NCBI GenBank assembly: GCA_964235495.1
Contig: CAXSAX010000006.1
Location: 46,673-110,672, forward strand
Length of the DNA stretch: 64,000 nucleotides
Source of the DNA: LMUY01 sp964235495
Lineage (GTDB): Bacteria > Pseudomonadota > Alphaproteobacteria > Acetobacterales > Acetobacteraceae
Direction of reading: 5' to 3'
Below, one piece after another: positions 53,667 through 62,575 of this stretch. The notes under the pieces were generated by a model. The model was not told where the DNA came from, searched no databases, and was given only the letters and a program-made list of their open reading frames with translations. The position numbers and the translations under genes are program-made. Each line of letters opens with the position of its first letter. Positions within the stretch are counted from its first letter, which is position 1.

Positions 53667-53735
53667 GGCCCACGGAGGGAGATCCCTGCAGGATGCATCC
53701 TCGGCCTTTTTCAGCAGTCTGCTAAGGGGTAGTGG

Positions 53736-55142
53736 CTAGCCCGGCTTCGCCAGGGGCGGCGGCCGGCTGGCGCGCTCCTGGTCCGCCGAGTCCCAGGAGA
53801 TCAGGCGGTCGGGGCGCTTCTCCAGGGCGTAGGCGAACAGCCATTGCGCGCTGACCATCAGGCGGCTGCGGAAGTTGATCAGGAAGAAGATGTGCGCGAC
53901 GGCCCACAAGGCCCAGGCCGGCCAGCCGCTGACCTTGACCGGCCCCAGCTCGGCCACCGCCCGGGCGCGCCCGACCGTCGCCATGGTGCCGTAGTCGAGA
54001 TATCGGAACGGGCCCGGCGGGCGGCGTCCCTGCACCCGGCGCAGGATCGCGTCCGCCACGTATCGCCCCTGCTGCTTGGCGACTGGCGCCAAGCTCGGCA
54101 GCGGCTTGCCGTGAGCGTCCAGCGCGAGCGCCGCATCGCCGATCACCTGCACGCCGGGCAGCCCGGCTACCCGCAGGTCCGGCCCGACCGGCACCCGCCC
54201 GCCCTTGCCGGGCTTGATCCCCAGCCAGTCCGCCACCGGCGTCGCCGCGTTTCCGGCCGCCCACATGATAGTGCCGGCATGGATCGACTCGCCGCCCTCC
54301 ACGTGCACCACGCCCTGCTCGATCGCCGTGACCTTGGCGCCGGTCCGCACCTCCACGCCGAGCTGGCGCAGGAAAGCGGTCCCTTGGTCCGAGAGGGTCT
54401 GCGGGAACTCCGCCAGCAGCCGGTCCCCACCCTCGACCAGGATGACGCGCGGGTGCGCCTGGCCCAATTGGTGGTCCGCTGCCACCGTCTGCCGGGCCAG
54501 CTCGGCGATGGAGCCGGCCATCTCCACCCCGGTTGACCCGCCGCCGATCAGCACAAAGGTCAGCTGCCGGGCGCGCTCCGCCGGGTCCTGCGCCACGCAG
54601 GCGCGCTCGAACCCGAGCAGCACCCGGCCGCGCATGTCCAGCGCGTCGTGCAGGGTCTTGAGCCCGGGCGCGAACACCGCCCACTCGTCATGGCCGAAAT
54701 AGCTGGGCTGCGACCCGGTGGCGACCACCAGCTCGTCGTACGGCACGTCCTGCCCGGCGCAGTGGACGCGCTGCGCCGCCGTGTCGATGCCGGTGACGGC
54801 GCTCATCAGCACGCGGGCCTTGGAGCAGGGCGGCATCACGTCGCGCACCGGCGAGGCAATGTCGGCCGGGGACAGCGCGGCGGTGGCCACCTGATACAGC
54901 AGGGGCTGGAACAGGTGGTGGTTCTGCGAGTCGATCACCGTGAGATCGATGTCCGGGTACGTGGCCAGCGCCAGCGCCGTGTTCAGCCCGCCGAAGCCGG
55001 CGCCCAGCACCACCACGCGGCGCGGCGTCACGCCCGGCGTCGGCTTGTGCCGCCGCCGGGGCTCCAGCTGCGCCACCAGCAACAGGGCGAGCGCCCCGCC
55101 GAGCACGGGCACGAAGTCGGGGATGGCGGATTGGCGGGCCAT
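53736..55142 (-). CDS. Type II NADH dehydrogenase-like flavoprotein
   Basis: 468 aa FAD/NAD(P)-dependent oxidoreductase. Two dinucleotide motifs, VVVLGAGFGGLNTALAL and FVLIGGGSTGVEMAGSIAEL, and the FAD-binding VIGDAALALDAHGKPLP block are present. LFQPLLYQVATAALSPADIA is typical of NDH-2. An N-terminal hydrophobic stretch (about 10-26) and a C-terminal aromatic helix (AHIFFLINFRSRL) attach it to the membrane. It passes electrons from NADH to quinone without proton pumping. Confidence 0.93.
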   Translation of the reverse strand: MARQSAIPDFVPVLGGALALLLVAQLEPRRRHKPTPGVTPRRVVVLGAGFGGLNTALALATYPDIDLTVIDSQNHHLFQPLLYQVATAALSPADIASPVRDVMPPCSKARVLMSAVTGIDTAAQRVHCAGQDVPYDELVVATGSQPSYFGHDEWAVFAPGLKTLHDALDMRGRVLLGFERACVAQDPAERARQLTFVLIGGGSTGVEMAGSIAELARQTVAADHQLGQAHPRVILVEGGDRLLAEFPQTLSDQGTAFLRQLGVEVRTGAKVTAIEQGVVHVEGGESIHAGTIMWAAGNAATPVADWLGIKPGKGGRVPVGPDLRVAGLPGVQVIGDAALALDAHGKPLPSLAPVAKQQGRYVADAILRRVQGRRPPGPFRYLDYGTMATVGRARAVAELGPVKVSGWPAWALWAVAHIFFLINFRSRLMVSAQWLFAYALEKRPDRLISWDSADQERASRPPPLAKPG

Positions 55143-55343
55143 GGCAGGGGGTTCCTGATTGGGTCGCGCTGTTAACACGCGACACGCGCCGGAGTTACCG
55201 TGGCAGGGCAGCCTGGGCGACGCGACCGCTGCCGTCCTGCCCAGGGATGGCTGCCGGCGGCTGCGGCCAGCCACGGATGCGGGCTTCAATCCAGCGGCTT
55301 GCCATGCTGGAATGGCGGCCTGTCCCATCAAGGAGCGTGTTCA

Positions 55344-55589
55344 ATGAGGCTCGCCTGCGCTGCTGCCATCGCCTTCTGCGTCCTCGGCGCCGGTGCGCAG
55401 GCCATGCCCGCGCTGCACGCCGGGCCGGACCGGAACGTCCTCGCCGTCGAGGGCGGCTGCGGCCCGGGCGGCCACCGCGGGCCGGATGGGCGCTGCTACC
55501 CGAATTATCGCCGCTATTACCGGCCCCTCCCCGTGTGCCGGCCCGGCTTCCGGCCTGGCCGGTACTTCCAATGCGTGCCGAACTTCTGA
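55344..55589 (+). CDS. Small secreted Gly/Cys-containing protein
   Basis: 81 aa. Signal peptide (MRLACAAAIAFCVLGAGAQA), then a short mature chain with GCGPGGHRGPDGRCYPN and the C-terminal PVCRPGFRPGRYFQCVPN; four Cys could form two disulfides. AGGAG lies nine bases before the ATG. Similar GCG-x-HRGP proteins are common and uncharacterised in alphaproteobacteria. Its stop is four bases before murQ. Confidence 0.82.
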   Translation: MRLACAAAIAFCVLGAGAQAMPALHAGPDRNVLAVEGGCGPGGHRGPDGRCYPNYRRYYRPLPVCRPGFRPGRYFQCVPNF

Positions 55590-55593
55590 CCCG

Positions 55594-56472
55594 GTGAGCA
55601 CCGAGGACGCCCTGCCCGGCGCGGCGGAGGCCGCATCCTGGCCCGACGAGGCGGCCCTTGCCGCCATGCTGGACAACCAGGCGGGCGCGGTGGCGGCGGT
55701 GCGGCAGGCCTTGCCCGCCCTCGCCGCCGCCGTGGCCGCCGCGTCCGCCCGGCTGCGCCACGGCGGCGGCCGGCTGGTCTATGCCGGCGCCGGCGCGTCC
55801 GCGCGGCTGGCCGCGCAGGACGGGGTGGAGCTGCATCCCACGTTCGGCTGGCCGCACGACCGGCTGGCCACCCTGATCGCCGGCGGCCCGGCGGCGCTGC
55901 TGCGCTCCGCCGAAGGGGCGGAGGACGACGCCGCCGCCGGGTCGCTGGCCGCGGCGGAGCTGGCGCTGGGGCCGGCGGACGTGGTGGCGTGCGTGGCCGC
56001 CTCCGGCATCACGCCCTACACGGTCGCGGTGCAGGCGGCGGCGCGCCGGGCCGGGGCGCTGACAGTGGCGCTGGCGAACAACCCCGGCTCGCCGCTGCTG
56101 GCGGGCGCGGACTGCCCGGTGCCGCTGCCGACGGGGCCGGAGTTCCTCGCCGGGTCCACCCGGATGGCGGCGGGCACGGCGCAGAAGATCGCCCTCAACC
56201 TGTTCTCGACCCGGCTGATGACGGCGCTGGGCCGGGTGTACCGCGGCCTGATGGTGCAGATGGTGCCGTCCAACGCCAAGCTGGTGGCCCGCGCCCACCG
56301 CATGGTGGCGGCCCTCACCGGCATGCCGGAGGACGTGGCGGCCAACGCGTTCGACGCCGCCGACCAGGACATCCGGCTGGCCGTGCTGATGCTGGACGGG
56401 CTGAGCCGCACCGCCGCGCAGGCCCGGCTGGACGCGGCCGGCGGGGATTTGCGCGCCGCCCGCGGGGTCTGA
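55594..56472 (+). CDS. murQ: N-acetylmuramic acid 6-phosphate etherase
   Basis: 292 aa SIS-domain lyase that splits MurNAc-6-P into GlcNAc-6-P and lactate. The SIS phosphosugar site is VYAGAGASARLAAQDGVEL; GWPHDRLATLIAGG, ACVAASGITPYTVAVQA and TGPEFLAGSTRMAAGTAQK are family blocks. GTG start. It feeds nagA, 15 nt downstream. No MurNAc kinase (AnmK or MurK) is in the window. Confidence 0.94.
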   Translation: MSTEDALPGAAEAASWPDEAALAAMLDNQAGAVAAVRQALPALAAAVAAASARLRHGGGRLVYAGAGASARLAAQDGVELHPTFGWPHDRLATLIAGGPAALLRSAEGAEDDAAAGSLAAAELALGPADVVACVAASGITPYTVAVQAAARRAGALTVALANNPGSPLLAGADCPVPLPTGPEFLAGSTRMAAGTAQKIALNLFSTRLMTALGRVYRGLMVQMVPSNAKLVARAHRMVAALTGMPEDVAANAFDAADQDIRLAVLMLDGLSRTAAQARLDAAGGDLRAARGV

Positions 56473-56487
56473 TGCTGGAAGGACCCA

Positions 56488-57570
56488 ATGCTTGAAGGAC
56501 AGGTGCTGACGGAGTCGGGCTGGCTCGCCGCCCGGCTGCACCACGGCGCCACCGTGACCGCCATCGAGCCCTGGCCGCAGGCGTCGCGGGACCGCTGCAT
56601 CCTGCCCGGCTTCATCGACCTGCACGTGCACGGCGGCGGCGGCGCGGACACCATGCAGGGTGCGGCGGCGGTGGCCGAAATGGCCCGCTTCCACGCCCGG
56701 CACGGCACGGCGGCGCTGCTGCCCACGACGGTGACGGCGCCGGCCGCCGACCTGCTGCGCGCGGCCGAAGGGGTCGCCGCCGCCCGGCCCGGCCCCGGCG
56801 GCGCGCGCATCCTGGGGCTGCACCTGGAAGGCCCGTTCATCAACCCGGCCATGCTGGGCGCGCAGCCGCCCCACGCCATCCCGCCCGACCCGGCGCTGGT
56901 GGAGGCCATCGCTGCCCGGGTAGCGCTGCGCGTGGCGACGATGGCGCCGGAGGTCGATCCGGACGGCCGCCTGCTGGCCCAGCTGGTGGCGATGGGGGTG
57001 CGGGTGCAGCTCGGCCACACCGCCTGCACGGAGGCGCAGGCGCTGACGGCGCTGCGGGCGGGGGCGAGCGGCTTCACCCACCTGTTCAACGCGATGTCGC
57101 CGCTGCACCACCGCGCGCCGGGCTGCGCCGGGTGCGCGCTGGCCCATGCCGGGCACGCGGAGATCATCCTGGACGGGTTGCATGTGGCGCCGGGCGCGAT
57201 CCGGGCGGCGCTGCGGGCGATCCCGGGCCTGTACGGCGTGACGGACGCCGTGGCGGCGGCGGGGATGCCGGACGGCGAGTACTGGCTGGGGCGGCAGCCG
57301 ATCCACAAGCGGGGCGGCAGCGTGCGCCTGCCCGGCGGCGGGCTGGCCGGCAGCGTGCTCACCATGGATGCGGCGCTGCGCACCCTGCTCGGGCTCGGCC
57401 TGCCGATGGCGGAGGCCTCCCGGCGGCTGTCGCGGGTCCCGGCGGACTACCTGGGGCTGCCGCAGCATGGCCGGATCGCGCCGGGCCTGCCGGCCGACCT
57501 GGTGGTGGTGGACCCGGAAGGGGGATTGCTGGGCGCGATGGTGGGCGGGGTCGCCGCGGGGCAAGCCTAA
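56488..57570 (+). CDS. nagA: N-acetylglucosamine-6-phosphate deacetylase
   Basis: 360 aa amidohydrolase. Metal and substrate motifs: PGFIDLHVHGGGGADTM, LGLHLEGPFINPAMLGAQ, LGHTACT, THLFNAMSPLHHR and the catalytic Asp in VTDAVAAAGM. With murQ it recycles peptidoglycan sugars. Length fits the family. Confidence 0.95.
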   Translation: MLEGQVLTESGWLAARLHHGATVTAIEPWPQASRDRCILPGFIDLHVHGGGGADTMQGAAAVAEMARFHARHGTAALLPTTVTAPAADLLRAAEGVAAARPGPGGARILGLHLEGPFINPAMLGAQPPHAIPPDPALVEAIAARVALRVATMAPEVDPDGRLLAQLVAMGVRVQLGHTACTEAQALTALRAGASGFTHLFNAMSPLHHRAPGCAGCALAHAGHAEIILDGLHVAPGAIRAALRAIPGLYGVTDAVAAAGMPDGEYWLGRQPIHKRGGSVRLPGGGLAGSVLTMDAALRTLLGLGLPMAEASRRLSRVPADYLGLPQHGRIAPGLPADLVVVDPEGGLLGAMVGGVAAGQA

Positions 57571-57634
57571 GGCTGCGTGTCAAAAAAGATTACATCTCGC
57601 GGTAGCAGAGATGCTAAGCAGTTGATCTCATTAA

Positions 57635-57651
57635 TTGGCACGCATCATGCT
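57635..57651 (+). promoter_or_regulatory. Sigma-54 promoter of the PEP-CTERM gene
   Basis: TTGGCACGCATCATGCT: the -24 element TTGGCACG is perfect and the -12 element is ATGCT instead of TTGCT. The GG (57637-57638) and GC (57649-57650) are 12 bases apart, the required spacing. Predicted start near 57662, 30 nt before the ATG. Confidence 0.7.
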
Positions 57652-57691
57652 CACGAGACGATGCCGCTGTGGCATACCGGAGATCGTTCCC

Positions 57692-58378
57692 ATGCGTAAC
57701 CTGTTGCTGCTCGGAGCCGCCCTGCTCGCCGTGCCCGCTACCGCCGGCCTGGCCCACGCCACGCCCATGCTGACCCTGATCGTGACCAACGGCGCGGGCA
57801 TCGACGACACGGCGACCGGTTCGGGCACCGTCTCGCTGAGCGACGCCCAGCTGAATGGCCGCTTCACGCTCGACTCCAACTTCGGCGCCGCCGGCTCGAA
57901 CAACTCGTACCTGAGCCTGACCGCCACGGCGACGGCCAACAGCGGCAGCGCCACGGCCCGCCCGCTCACCATCGAGATCATCGAGACCAACATCACCGAC
58001 GCCACGACTCAATTGGTCGAGTTCGCCGCCTCCAGCTCGATCAACTCCGCCAGCACCGAAGGCGGCAGCGGCCCTGCCGGCAGCGCCACGGTCAAGGCGT
58101 ACTACGACCCGAACGACGGCGCGACGGCCGGCTCCGGCATCGAGCTGGCGAGCGGCATGTTGCCGGACGTGGCGAGCGTGATGAACAGCTATGCCACCGA
58201 GACGGTCAATGGGCCGTTCAGCCAGAGCGAGATCGTGACGCTGAACTTCACCAACCCGGCCGGCGGCACCTACGGCTTCACCTCGTCATTGACGCCAGTG
58301 CCGGAGCCGGCCTCGCTGGCGCTGCTGGGCTGCGGCCTGGTCGGCCTGGCCGCCGCGCGCCGCCGCAAGCGCGCCTGA
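57692..58378 (+). CDS. PEP-CTERM sorting-domain protein
   Basis: 228 aa. Signal peptide (to about AHATP), a Thr/Ser/Asn-rich beta-type body, and the C-terminal sorting signal: PVPEPASLALLG, a hydrophobic helix (CGLVGLAAA) and RRRKRA. Exosortase would cut there and anchor or release the protein. GGAG lies nine bases before the ATG at 57692. Exosortase and the PrsK/PrsR regulators are not in the window. Confidence 0.93.
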   Translation: MRNLLLLGAALLAVPATAGLAHATPMLTLIVTNGAGIDDTATGSGTVSLSDAQLNGRFTLDSNFGAAGSNNSYLSLTATATANSGSATARPLTIEIIETNITDATTQLVEFAASSSINSASTEGGSGPAGSATVKAYYDPNDGATAGSGIELASGMLPDVASVMNSYATETVNGPFSQSEIVTLNFTNPAGGTYGFTSSLTPVPEPASLALLGCGLVGLAAARRRKRA

Positions 58379-58386
58379 CGCCGCGC

Positions 58387-58407
58387 GCCACGGCAGAACG
58401 CCGTGGC
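58387..58407. terminator. Bidirectional hairpin between convergent genes
   Basis: GCCACGGC, loop AGAAC, GCCGTGGC (eight pairs), between the PEP-CTERM and pmbA stops. No T-run. Confidence 0.45.
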
Positions 58408-58427
58408 CGTCCGGTGCGGAGGGGCCG

Positions 58428-59741
58428 TCAGCCCCCCGCCATCGTCATCCCGTCCACCCGCAGCGTCGGGCTGTCCACCGCGCGGCGGAAGCGCAGGTCG
58501 TTCGCCGGGGTGAGGTGCAGGAACATGTCCCTCAGGTTGCCGGCGATGGTGACCTCCGCCACCGGCTCCGCCAGCGCGCCGTCGCGGATCATGAAGCCGG
58601 CGGCGCCGCGGCTGTAGTCGCCGGTCAGGCCGCTCACGCCCATGCCGAGCAGCTCCGTCACGTAGAAGCCTTCCGCGATGTCGGCCATCAGCTCCGCCGG
58701 GCTGTGCCGGCCGGGCGCCATGGTGGCGTTGGTCAGGCCGGGGGAGCCGCCATTGCTGCGGCCGTTGGTGCGCAGGCCGAGCTGGCGGGCGCTGCGGCTG
58801 TCCAGCAGCCAGGTGAGCAGCACGCCGTCCTCGACCAGCGTCAAGTTGGCGGTCGGCACGCCCTCCGCGTCAAACGGCTTGGAGCGGGGGCCGCGCAGGC
58901 GGCGGGGCTCGTCGGTGATGCGGATGCCGGGGGAGAAGATCGCCTGGCCCAGCCTGTCCTTGAGGAACGAGGTGCCGCGGGCGATGGACGCGCCGCTGAT
59001 GGCGCCCGCCATGTGGCCGATCAGCCCGGCGGCCACCCGCGGGTCGTACACCACGGGGAGCTTGGCAGTGGCGGGGCGGCGCGGGTTGAGCCTGGCCACC
59101 GCCCGCTCGGCGGCGCGGTGGCCGATGGACGCCGGGTCCTCCAGGTCGGCCAGGAAGGTGGCGGAGTGGTAGTCGTAGTCGCGCTGCATCCCGATGCCCT
59201 CGCCGGCCAGGGCGGTGGCGCTGACGGAGTGGCCGGTGCGGGCGTAGCCGCCGCTGAACCCGGCGGAGGTCGCCAGGGTGAACTCGTAGCGGCTGTAGCC
59301 GGCCTCCGCGCCCTCGGAGTTGGTGATGCCGGGCACGGCGCGGGCGGCGTCCTCGGCGGCGGCGGCGCGGGCGGTCAGCATCTCCACGCTGGGCTCGCTC
59401 GCATCCGCCAGCTCCAGCGGGCCGGCGTCCACCGCCTGCGCCTCGTCGGCCAGGCCGCCGTACGGGTCCTCCGGGACGACCTTGGCCATGGCGACGGCGC
59501 GCTCGGCCAGGCTGCGGAAGTTGGACGCGGCCAGCTCGGTGGTGGAGACGGTGGCGCTGCGCTTGCCGACATACACCGTCAGCTCCAGGCCGCGCCGCTC
59601 CGAGCGCTCCAGGTGCTCGGTCTGGCCCAGGCGGCGGGAGACGGAGAGCGAGGTGGAGCCGGACACGGCCGCCTCCGCCGTGTCGGCGCCGGCGGCGCGG
59701 GCGCGGTCCAAGAGGGCGCCGAGGAGGTCTAGCTGGGACAT
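58428..59741 (-). CDS. pmbA: PmbA/TldE metalloprotease-family protein
   Basis: 437 aa. TldD/TldE family blocks: RRGLELTVYVGKRSATVSTT, the central RGTSFLKDRLGQAIF and GVPTANLTLVEDGVLLTWL, and the C-terminal GDYSRGAAGFMIRDG. It lacks the HExxxH of TldD, so it is the PmbA partner. The pair degrades unfolded peptides and processes microcins. It follows the M16 gene by 21 nt. Confidence 0.93.
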   Translation of the reverse strand: MSQLDLLGALLDRARAAGADTAEAAVSGSTSLSVSRRLGQTEHLERSERRGLELTVYVGKRSATVSTTELAASNFRSLAERAVAMAKVVPEDPYGGLADEAQAVDAGPLELADASEPSVEMLTARAAAAEDAARAVPGITNSEGAEAGYSRYEFTLATSAGFSGGYARTGHSVSATALAGEGIGMQRDYDYHSATFLADLEDPASIGHRAAERAVARLNPRRPATAKLPVVYDPRVAAGLIGHMAGAISGASIARGTSFLKDRLGQAIFSPGIRITDEPRRLRGPRSKPFDAEGVPTANLTLVEDGVLLTWLLDSRSARQLGLRTNGRSNGGSPGLTNATMAPGRHSPAELMADIAEGFYVTELLGMGVSGLTGDYSRGAAGFMIRDGALAEPVAEVTIAGNLRDMFLHLTPANDLRFRRAVDSPTLRVDGMTMAGG

Positions 59742-59762
59742 GGTGGGGGCCCTGGTTGGAAG

Positions 59763-61022
59763 TTAGGCGGCGAGCCGGTCGGCGATGTCCACCAAATGGG
59801 GGACATGGCCGGTCGGGCCGAGGGCAGCGAGGGTGGGGCGGCCGCGGAACAGGCGGGCGGCGGCGCGCCGCACGTCCTCCAGGGTGACGGCCTCGATCTT
59901 GGCGATCGTCTCGGCCAGCGGGATGACGCGGCCGAACACCTGGAACTGCCGCGCCAGCTGCTCGCAGCGGCTGCCGGTGGATTCGAGCGACATCAGCAGC
60001 CCCGCCTTCACCTGGGCGCGGGCGCGGGCCAGCTCCTCGGCGTTGGCGTCGACCTGCACCCGGCGCAGCTCCTCCAGCGTGACCGGCACCAGCTCCTTCG
60101 CCTCGTCCTCCCCGGTGCCGGCGTAGATGCCGAACAGGCCGCCATCCATCGCCGGCGCGGTGAACGAGTAGATGGAGTACACCAGGCCGCGCTTCTCGCG
60201 AATCTCCTGGAACAGCCGGGAGGACATGCCGCCACCGAGCAGGGTGGACAGCATCATGGAGGCGTAGAAGTCCGGGTCGCCGTAGCCCATGGCGGGAAAG
60301 CCGAGCACGATGTGCACCTGGTCCAGCTCGCGCTCCTCGCGGAACTCGCCGCCGCGGTAGGTCCCGGGCGCATAGCCCGGCGCGGTGGCCCGCGGCAGGT
60401 CGGCGAAGTGCCGCTCCGCCAGCCCGACCACCGTGTCATGGTCGAGCGCCCCGGCGGCGGCGACTACCATGTTGGCCGCGGCGTAGTGGGTGCGCATGTA
60501 GCCGGTCAGCACCTCCCGCCCCATGCCGCGGATGCCGTCCTCGCGGCCCAGCGTCGGGCGGCCCATCGGCTGGTCGGGGTAGGCGGTCTCCTGGAAGTGG
60601 TCGAACACGATGTCGTCCGGCGTGTCGTTGGTCATGCCGATCTCTTGCAGGATCACGCCGCGCTCCCGCTCCAGCTCCTCCGGCACGAAGGTGCTGTGGG
60701 TCAGGATGTCGCCGATGATGTCGGCCCCCAGCGCCAGGTCCTCCTTCAGCAGCTTGACGTAGTAGGCGGTCTGCTCGCGCGCGGTGTAGGCGTTCAGGTG
60801 GCCGCCCACGTTGTCCACCGCCTCGGCGATGCCGGAGGCGGAGCGCCGCTCGGTGCCCTTGAACGCCATGTGCTCCAGGAAGTGGCTGGCGCCGTTCTCC
60901 GCCGCGGCCTCGTTGCGGGTGCCGGCGGCCACGTAGGCGCCGAGCGACACCGTCTCCACCCGGTCCATCTGCTCCGTCACCACCGTGAGGCCGGAGGGCA
61001 GGCGCGAGACTCGTATGCTCAT
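59763..61022 (-). CDS. M16 family zinc peptidase
   Basis: 419 aa pitrilysin-type peptidase, homologous to mitochondrial processing peptidase beta. The inverted zinc motif HFLEH is at residues 47-51, followed by the third-ligand region with EEL. C-terminal half has GGGMSSRLFQEIREKRGLVYSI. ATGA overlap with thrC. Confidence 0.95.
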   Translation of the reverse strand: MSIRVSRLPSGLTVVTEQMDRVETVSLGAYVAAGTRNEAAAENGASHFLEHMAFKGTERRSASGIAEAVDNVGGHLNAYTAREQTAYYVKLLKEDLALGADIIGDILTHSTFVPEELERERGVILQEIGMTNDTPDDIVFDHFQETAYPDQPMGRPTLGREDGIRGMGREVLTGYMRTHYAAANMVVAAAGALDHDTVVGLAERHFADLPRATAPGYAPGTYRGGEFREERELDQVHIVLGFPAMGYGDPDFYASMMLSTLLGGGMSSRLFQEIREKRGLVYSIYSFTAPAMDGGLFGIYAGTGEDEAKELVPVTLEELRRVQVDANAEELARARAQVKAGLLMSLESTGSRCEQLARQFQVFGRVIPLAETIAKIEAVTLEDVRRAAARLFRGRPTLAALGPTGHVPHLVDIADRLAA

Positions 61023-62419
61023 GCGGCATTCCTGTGTGCGAAGGCCCGCACCTGCGCCTCGACGGCGTCGAGGTCGTTGGGGGCCGTGGTGAACCGTTCC
61101 GGCCGGTCATATAGGTCGGCCAGGTGCTTTGGCAGCGGCGGGCGGCGGCCGGTGGCGCGCTGCATCGCGTCGGGGAACTTGGCCGGGTGCGCCGTGGCGA
61201 CGGCCACGGTCGGCACGTGGCGGCACGGCATGGCCCGCGCGGCGGCGATACCGATGGCGGTGTGCGGGTCCGCCAGGTAGCCGCACGCCGCGTCCAGCCG
61301 GCGGATCTCGTCGAGCGTGCCCTCGTCGTCCAGCCGGAAGCCGTGCATGACCGCGGTGGCCCGGCGCCAGGCGGCCTGCGGCACGTCCATGCGGCCGGTG
61401 GCGCGGAAGCCGGCGACCGCGGCGGCGGTGGCCACCCCCTGGCGGTCCAGCATCTCGAACAGCAGCCGCTCGAAGTTGGAGCTGACCTGGATGTCCATCG
61501 AGGGGGACAGGCTGGGCTCGACCGGCGCCATGCTCATGTCGTTGCCGGCCAGGAAGCGGGTGAGGATGTCGTTGCGGTTGCTGGCCACCACCAGGCGGGC
61601 CACCGGCAGCCCCATGCGCCGCGCTGCCCAGGCCGCCAGCACGTTGCCGAAGTTGCCGGTGGGCACGCTGAACGCCACCTCCTGCTCCGGCGCGCCCAGC
61701 GCCAGGGCGGCGGCGACGTAGTACGGGATTTGCGCCGCGATGCGCGCCCAGTTGATCGAGTTCACCGCCGACAGGCGCAGGCTGTCGCGGAACGGCGCGT
61801 CGGCGAACATCGCCTTCACCAGGTCCTGGCAGTCGTCGAACGTGCCGTCCACCGCGATGTTGGCGATGTTGCCCGCCTGCACCGTGGTCATCTGGCGGCG
61901 CTGCACCTCGCTGGTGCGGCCACTTGGGTGCAGGATGGCCACATCGATGCGCGGGCGGTCGCGGCAGGCCTCGATGGCGGCGGAGCCGGTGTCGCCGCTG
62001 GTGGCGCCCACGATGGTGACGCGCTCGCCGCGGGCGGCCAGCACGTGGTCGAACAGGCGGCCCAGCACCTGCATCGCCAGGTCCTTGAAGGCGAGCGTGG
62101 GGCCGTGGAACAGCTCCAGCGACCACAGCCCCGTGTCCAACTGGACCAGCGGCGCCACCGCCGGGTGCGCGAACCCGGCATACGCCTCCCGGCAGATGGC
62201 TTGCAGGGCGGCGAACGGCACGGCGTCGCCGAGGAAGGGCTGCATCACGCGGGCGGCCAGCTCGGCATACGGCAGGCCGCGCAGGGCGCGCAGGTCCGCG
62301 TGGGACCAGGACGGCCAGGCCTCCGGCACGAACAGCCCGCCATCCTCGGCGAGCCCGGCCAGCAGCACCCCGGCGAAGTCGCGGGCGGGCGCCTGCCCGC
62401 GGGTGGAAACGTAGCGCAT
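61019..62419 (-). CDS. thrC: Threonine synthase
   Basis: 466 aa PLP enzyme, O-phosphohomoserine to threonine. The N-terminal MRYVSTRGQAPARDFAGVLL, the PLP lysine Lys112 in GPTLAFKDLAMQ, and GATSGDTGSAAIEA are typical. GGGGGG lies directly before the ATG at 62419. First of thrC / M16 / pmbA. Confidence 0.97.
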   Translation of the reverse strand: MRYVSTRGQAPARDFAGVLLAGLAEDGGLFVPEAWPSWSHADLRALRGLPYAELAARVMQPFLGDAVPFAALQAICREAYAGFAHPAVAPLVQLDTGLWSLELFHGPTLAFKDLAMQVLGRLFDHVLAARGERVTIVGATSGDTGSAAIEACRDRPRIDVAILHPSGRTSEVQRRQMTTVQAGNIANIAVDGTFDDCQDLVKAMFADAPFRDSLRLSAVNSINWARIAAQIPYYVAAALALGAPEQEVAFSVPTGNFGNVLAAWAARRMGLPVARLVVASNRNDILTRFLAGNDMSMAPVEPSLSPSMDIQVSSNFERLLFEMLDRQGVATAAAVAGFRATGRMDVPQAAWRRATAVMHGFRLDDEGTLDEIRRLDAACGYLADPHTAIGIAAARAMPCRHVPTVAVATAHPAKFPDAMQRATGRRPPLPKHLADLYDRPERFTTAPNDLDAVEAQVRAFAHRNAA

Positions 62420-62575
62420 CCCCCCACGATAGGGGCAGATCAAGTGGAGGGCGAGGGGCGGGGGCGAGGAGCGGGGGTAAGAGGCGATTGGCCCCATAGC
62501 ATCCAGCGGGTGCGCCGCGCCGTAGTGAGCTTCGAAGCATCGCCTGCCAGGCCGCCACCCCCAGGACGCCACCTC

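Larger units (their letters stand above)
53478..53724. mobile_element. MITE-like element with 18-bp terminal inverted repeats
   Basis: Left end TAATAGGCTGCTGAAAAA (53478-53495) and right end TTTTTCAGCAGTCTGCTA (53707-53724) pair at 15 of 18 positions. The 247 bp between encode nothing. The interior has the dispersed repeat (53512-53625) and a 13-bp perfect hairpin (53638-53650/53654-53666). The ends resemble those of IS families with CTGCTGAAAAA termini; no transposase is present. Confidence 0.7.

Noticed and set aside
55195..57564. 789-codon minus-strand frame opposite murQ-nagA
   Set aside because: Arg/Gly-rich low-complexity translation; the opposite strand encodes two well-supported enzymes.
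57578..57594. TGT-N11-ACA as an enhancer-binding site for the sigma-54 promoter
   Set aside because: NifA-type sites have N10 and there is no second copy; too weak.
61124..62575. Upstream extension of the sugar transferase frame across thrC
   Set aside because: The extension is antisense to thrC; the transferase homology begins after the ATG at 62576.
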